A stretch of 64,000 nucleotides of DNA, from positions 1 through 64,000 of the forward strand of contig SEAD01000001.1 in NCBI GenBank assembly GCA_004173355.1. The letters run 5' to 3'. The notes beneath the pieces are model-generated. The model was not told where the DNA came from. It was given only the letters and a program-made list of their open reading frames with translations, and did not search any database. The translations under genes and the position numbers were made by a program. This DNA comes from Chitinophagaceae bacterium (GTDB lineage: Bacteria; Bacteroidota; Bacteroidia; Chitinophagales; Chitinophagaceae). Of this stretch, positions 60,249 to 64,000 are shown piece by piece (position 1 is the stretch's first letter; each line of letters opens with the position of its first letter).

Positions 60249-63146
60249 TTATTCCACAATAAATTTCTGTGTTGAAGAACCTGCCTTCAACAGGTACACC
60301 CCTCGCCGGAGCTGGCTCACATCGATCTGCCGGTTACCGGTACTAACTTTTTCCTGTTTCAGTACCTGTCCGGAAAGGTTCGTGATATACGCCGTACCTG
60401 CCCTTGCAAATGATACCTGCAGGCTCCCTCCCTTTACGGGATTGACCAGCACCCTGAAGGACGCCGGATCACCAACTGCCACTGCTACCAGGTTGCTGTA
60501 AATAAATTTACCATCGATATCCACCAGTTTGAGCCGGTAGTAATACACACCCGGTGCCGGCGACTGGTGACGCCAGGAGTAATTGATGATACTATTGCTG
60601 TTACCCGCTGCCTGCTGTTGTCCGAGTGTACTGAATGTTACTGCATTGGTGCTGTATTGTATTTCAAAACGGGCTGAATTCCCTTCCGATGAGGTCTGCC
60701 ATTTCAATAATATATCGGTCGCCATTTTTTCACCGTTAAACGACACCAGTGTGACCGGAAGTACAAACGGACTGGTCTGCAGGATGAAGCCCCCGAAGCC
60801 AACAGCAGGGAACGTGATCTCCCAGCGCGAAGCGGATGCGTTCCACACAATATTGGCATCGGGCGGATCGATCACGGAAGATGACCCACCGGTGTAGGAA
60901 CCGGGCAGGCCCGTATTTCCGGTGGATGTGCCGCGGTATTGTCCCACGCGGATATTGGCGATGCCTGCCGCATCTGAAGGACCGGTTGGCATTTTGAGGG
61001 TACTGCCGGTTGCGGCATTGAATGCGTTGAATTCGCTTTGCAGGAAAAACAGTGTGACTGTTCCTGTAGCCGTACCCGCATTTGCCGCAGGCGTAATATC
61101 ATAATGGCGGGAGACAAATGGCTGGCCTGCGAAGCTGGGCACCGCTGTTTCCACCCAAACCCTTGAATCAACGGAACCCGTTACCGGCGCGGCACCGCTG
61201 CCAACAGTCCGGCTGATCGGGTTGCAACCTGCATCAAGGTACAGTCCGCCCTGGCTGCTCACGGGTTTAACCTGCTGGCTTGCACCGGATCCTGCCACAC
61301 CTGCCAGCCCATTGCTGTTAGACGGACCGGTGACGGTTGCGGTGGTGGTGATGGACAGCAGGCAACTGCTTCTTGGCACAGTGATGCTAACGGTATACAC
61401 ACCCGATGCTGCTGTGGTTGCCGGTGTTATGGATGGATTGCTGATACCTGACACAAATCCGTTCGGCCCGGTCCATGAGTAGCCAACCACAGAAGATGCG
61501 GATGCAGTAAGGTCAAGCTGGTAACCCGCGCAGATCGGACCGCTGTTGCCCGCCACCGGCGGAGGGCAGGTCACCGAATTGATGGCGGTAGGGGTTGAAC
61601 CCGGTATGGGGCAGCCATTGCCATCAAAAATATCGGGGTTACTCGCATTACTGAATACGTTACCGGACACATTGCCCGTACCATAGATATAGGAACTGTT
61701 GTCGATAATATTATCACAGGCCAGCACCACGCAATCCGAACTCGCGGTGACGCGGAATGTAAAGACGGTGCTGTCGACTCCCTGCGGGGAGTTCTGCATC
61801 TGTCCGCCTGCTACGCCATTGGCCCCCGTTCCTGACCGGACCCGTATAGTCCGTGAAGCTGCGATATACTCGGCCTGGTCATCACCCGATGCATCTGTTT
61901 TGGCACCCAGGTTGGGACCACGGGTGATGGTAATGGAATTGGGTACATACACTGCATTGCCCTCGAGCGTGTCCACGATAAATGTATTGACTGCCGGATC
62001 GGAGCCGATATTTTTCCCTGTGACGGTATACTCCAGCACATCACCCGGTTCCACCTGTCCCCCGTTGAGATCAAGCACACGCACCGACGACCGGAGGTCG
62101 GGTTCGTATACATCAATGGCAAGGGTCACTACCTGTGTCAGGTAGGTTTCCCCGCCGGTGGTCAGCAGGATATTCGCGCTGGTGGTGCTGTTGCCGATAT
62201 AATTTTTTGCGGAGTTGTTGGGCAGGAAAATATCTGCATCATAACCCAGGGTATTGGAGTAGGCAGGGATGAGGAACGGGGAAGTTTTGTTTACCCCATT
62301 ATAGGAAAGGGTGCTGTTGAATACATCACTGACCGGGTTCATGGCATCCGTCACATTCACATTGGTGCCTGCACCATTGAATACAAGGTTATCCCCGGTC
62401 TGTCCACGGTCCCCGTCATAACTGACTGCACCTAATTCGAACGTCACCGGACCCGATAATGGTGTAAGGAAACCAGAGATCGGCACCGTGGTATTATTAC
62501 CATTGGAAACAACGGTGAGACCGTTGAATACCGTCAGCCTGCGCATCGGCTGCAGGTCATTTTTATATACGATCACAATTGTCCATCCCCCGAATTTATT
62601 CGTGGCGCCGGTGGTGGCCGTCACATTTGCCAATGTATACCGGGCATTGGCGCCTGCTGCTTTTGCGATGCTGGTCACATCTTTAAAACAGTGATACGTT
62701 GCATATCCGACGGTGTTGGTGGACAGCTGGTCTGCGGTAAGATTTACATACGTACCGGCATTGACTTTCAGTCGCACCTGGTTTTTTGTCGCCCATCTTG
62801 CATTGGTTGAAGCCAGGTCACCACCCCAGTAGAGACCCGCCCAGGTGATCTCCGTACAGCCGGGTAAGGCAAGGCTGTCTGAGGACGACATAAATGTGGC
62901 GGCGTCGCCATCCATATCAATAAAAGCTGAGTTGTAGTCATTGTTCTGCGCATTTCCCGAAGGGGCAGTCTGCGACTGGGCCGTGACACAAGCTCCGCTG
63001 GCAGCACAGGTCAACGCAGAATTGGAAACATACCGGATTCCCCCTTTCTGGGTCGTCTGGTGACGGATCGAAAATGGGGTCACAACCTGTGACCGGGCGG
63101 CTGAGTATACTCCGAAGACGAGTATAGCTATGAGGATAAATCTCAT
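60249..63146 (-). CDS. DUF11-type T9SS-exported surface protein
   Basis: Chosen start at 63146 (MRFILIAILVFGVYS) gives 965 residues. The protein has a signal peptide, a beta-sandwich N-terminal domain (about 30-340), a DUF11-like domain (about 350-510: LEYTVTGKNIGSDPAVN), Ig-like segments with TCPPP and GPNGFVS, and a C-terminal type A sorting domain beginning VLVNPVKGGSLQVS. DUF11 domains are found in wall- or surface-bound structural proteins. Adhesion or surface layer function is inference. Confidence 0.85.
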   Translation of the reverse strand: MRFILIAILVFGVYSAARSQVVTPFSIRHQTTQKGGIRYVSNSALTCAASGACVTAQSQTAPSGNAQNNDYNSAFIDMDGDAATFMSSSDSLALPGCTEITWAGLYWGGDLASTNARWATKNQVRLKVNAGTYVNLTADQLSTNTVGYATYHCFKDVTSIAKAAGANARYTLANVTATTGATNKFGGWTIVIVYKNDLQPMRRLTVFNGLTVVSNGNNTTVPISGFLTPLSGPVTFELGAVSYDGDRGQTGDNLVFNGAGTNVNVTDAMNPVSDVFNSTLSYNGVNKTSPFLIPAYSNTLGYDADIFLPNNSAKNYIGNSTTSANILLTTGGETYLTQVVTLAIDVYEPDLRSSVRVLDLNGGQVEPGDVLEYTVTGKNIGSDPAVNTFIVDTLEGNAVYVPNSITITRGPNLGAKTDASGDDQAEYIAASRTIRVRSGTGANGVAGGQMQNSPQGVDSTVFTFRVTASSDCVVLACDNIIDNSSYIYGTGNVSGNVFSNASNPDIFDGNGCPIPGSTPTAINSVTCPPPVAGNSGPICAGYQLDLTASASSVVGYSWTGPNGFVSGISNPSITPATTAASGVYTVSITVPRSSCLLSITTTATVTGPSNSNGLAGVAGSGASQQVKPVSSQGGLYLDAGCNPISRTVGSGAAPVTGSVDSRVWVETAVPSFAGQPFVSRHYDITPAANAGTATGTVTLFFLQSEFNAFNAATGSTLKMPTGPSDAAGIANIRVGQYRGTSTGNTGLPGSYTGGSSSVIDPPDANIVWNASASRWEITFPAVGFGGFILQTSPFVLPVTLVSFNGEKMATDILLKWQTSSEGNSARFEIQYSTNAVTFSTLGQQQAAGNSNSIINYSWRHQSPAPGVYYYRLKLVDIDGKFIYSNLVAVAVGDPASFRVLVNPVKGGSLQVSFARAGTAYITNLSGQVLKQEKVSTGNRQIDVSQLRRGVYLLKAGSSTQKFIVE

Positions 63147-63319
63147 GAACAGTTTTTGGATATTGAATTCGATTCTGGTCGTAGCACAATGGTACGACAG
63201 TGAACGCCACAAACCCTTATTTCATATGCGGGAAACCAGTATTTTTCTAAAATCTGGATAAGTTCCCGTCAATTGAAAAACTGTTTTTATATGAGCGGAC
63301 AAAAACCTGGTGAGTGTTC

Positions 63320-63790
63320 TCAGGATACGGCCTGGTCCGCGGGCGGAGGGATGAGGTCAGTAACCGGCAACTGTTTTGGTTTTGTTGCGGGCAACAATGC
63401 AAAAAACACTGCGCTGATCATCATGCCGATCCAGAAAAGATAGAACCCGAGATGGAATCGTTCTTTCAGGAGGCGGTGGGAATAGTTATGGACAAAATCA
63501 TTGTAGGTGTACCAGAGTCCCACTAACGCCAGCAGGAATACCACACCACAGGTCATGTAGTGGCGGCGGCGGGATAAGCGCTGGTGGGTATAGGTCAGTA
63601 CACCGATCACGAGCAATTGGGTCAGGATCAGGTAAGCATATGTTTTGGGAAAAGAACGCAGGAATTTGTACTCCTTGTACATCATGGCGATGCCAACTTT
63701 TCCAATGAAAGAAATTTTTGAGATCAGGCTGACCTGGATAAATGTAAAGACCAGGTGGAAGAGCACGAGGATGGACAGTTTCTTTTTCAT
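63320..63790 (-). CDS. small polytopic membrane protein
   Basis: I choose ATG 63790 (MKKKLSILVLFHLVF), which gives 156 residues and a clean TM1; longer upstream frames have no hydrophobic start. Four hydrophobic segments are visible (about 5-25, 45-65, 75-95, 115-135) with basic loops. The family is not recognised; it resembles a small inner-membrane protein with a YtpI-like outline, but this is not secure. Confidence 0.55.
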   Translation of the reverse strand: MKKKLSILVLFHLVFTFIQVSLISKISFIGKVGIAMMYKEYKFLRSFPKTYAYLILTQLLVIGVLTYTHQRLSRRRHYMTCGVVFLLALVGLWYTYNDFVHNYSHRLLKERFHLGFYLFWIGMMISAVFFALLPATKPKQLPVTDLIPPPADQAVS

Positions 63791-63944
63791 CGCCGCCAAG
63801 ATCGAAAAAATCCGGCATTTTTCCCAGTGCCCGGAGGGAATCGGCCAGGCACTGTGTTGAGCGGTAGGACCACCCCGTTCAAATCCGTTAAATTGCACAA
63901 GCTGTCCCGGCCCGGGATCAGGGTAATTAAACAACGTTCGGAAT

Positions 63945-64000
63945 ATGCGCCATCGGATCTTATCGCTCACTGCCTTGCTGCTTATTGTTATTACAGGTAA
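63945..64000 (+). CDS. possible start of a further exported protein, cut by the window end
   Basis: The ATG at 63945 opens 18 codons with a signal-peptide-like content (MRHRILSLTALLLIVITG). Only this start is in the window. A divergent neighbour for the small membrane protein is thus plausible but unproven. Confidence 0.35.
   Translation, partial: MRHRILSLTALLLIVITG

Overview
The window reads as a chromosomal segment of a Bacteroidota bacterium, most likely of the Chitinophagaceae type. Evidence: SusC/SusD and DUF4249 outer-membrane proteins, several very large secreted proteins with type IX secretion (T9SS) C-terminal signals (sorting types A and B), SprB-type repeats, a GH18 chitinase, BlaI/BlaR1, TPR-fused histidine kinases, and repeated use of the Bacteroidetes promoter (TTTG, about 19 nt, TAnnTTTG) with almost no Shine-Dalgarno sequences. 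The genus is inference. I see no insertion sequence, prophage or CRISPR array.

Layout. 1-7000: 3' part of a DUF4249 lipoprotein, a polytopic membrane protein, a MacB/FtsX-type permease, a one-cysteine thioredoxin-fold protein and a membrane histidine kinase. 7300-13500: three tRNA genes (Leu-GAG, Gly-GCC, Leu-UAA), a kinase plus secreted-protein pair, a T9SS cargo protein, a GT2 glycosyltransferase and a tiny membrane protein. 13530-19085: an 1851-residue adhesin-like protein with 17 SprB-like modules. 19315-28736: DUF2130 protein, purK, an RND efflux operon, purE and an M14-like lipoprotein. 28777-34065: BlaR1/BlaI with a self-operator, then a cobalamin riboswitch in front of a BtuB-like receptor and a BtuG-like surface lipoprotein. 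34124-36237: XRE regulator, AraC regulator and an NmrA-type reductase in one direction. 36313-36526: a promoter and a strong terminator enclose a structured, non-coding stretch, a candidate small RNA. 36544-43354: SusD, SusC, divergent AraC regulator and an esterase-like hydrolase. 43381-49681: four unrecognised envelope proteins downstream of a TPR kinase/NarL regulator pair. 49789-55053: chitinase, Na+/H+ antiporter and a second TPR kinase/NarL pair. 55143-64000: DUF1569 protein, M43 metalloprotease with a T9SS type B tail, a lipoprotein, a DUF11-type T9SS protein and a small membrane protein.

Functionally the window is dominated by the cell envelope: nutrient receptors at the outer membrane (B12, an unknown SusCD ligand), cargo for T9SS, efflux, and sensors of envelope state. 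The items most worth following are the candidate RNA at 36313-36526 with its palindrome-rich shared control region, the uncharacterised four-gene envelope operon at 43381-46696, the BlaI operator that lies on its own -7 promoter element with a BlaR1 lacking the penicillin sensor, the ABC-type super-repeats of the adhesin, and the tRNA-Leu(UAA) with an aberrant T loop directly behind a terminator.
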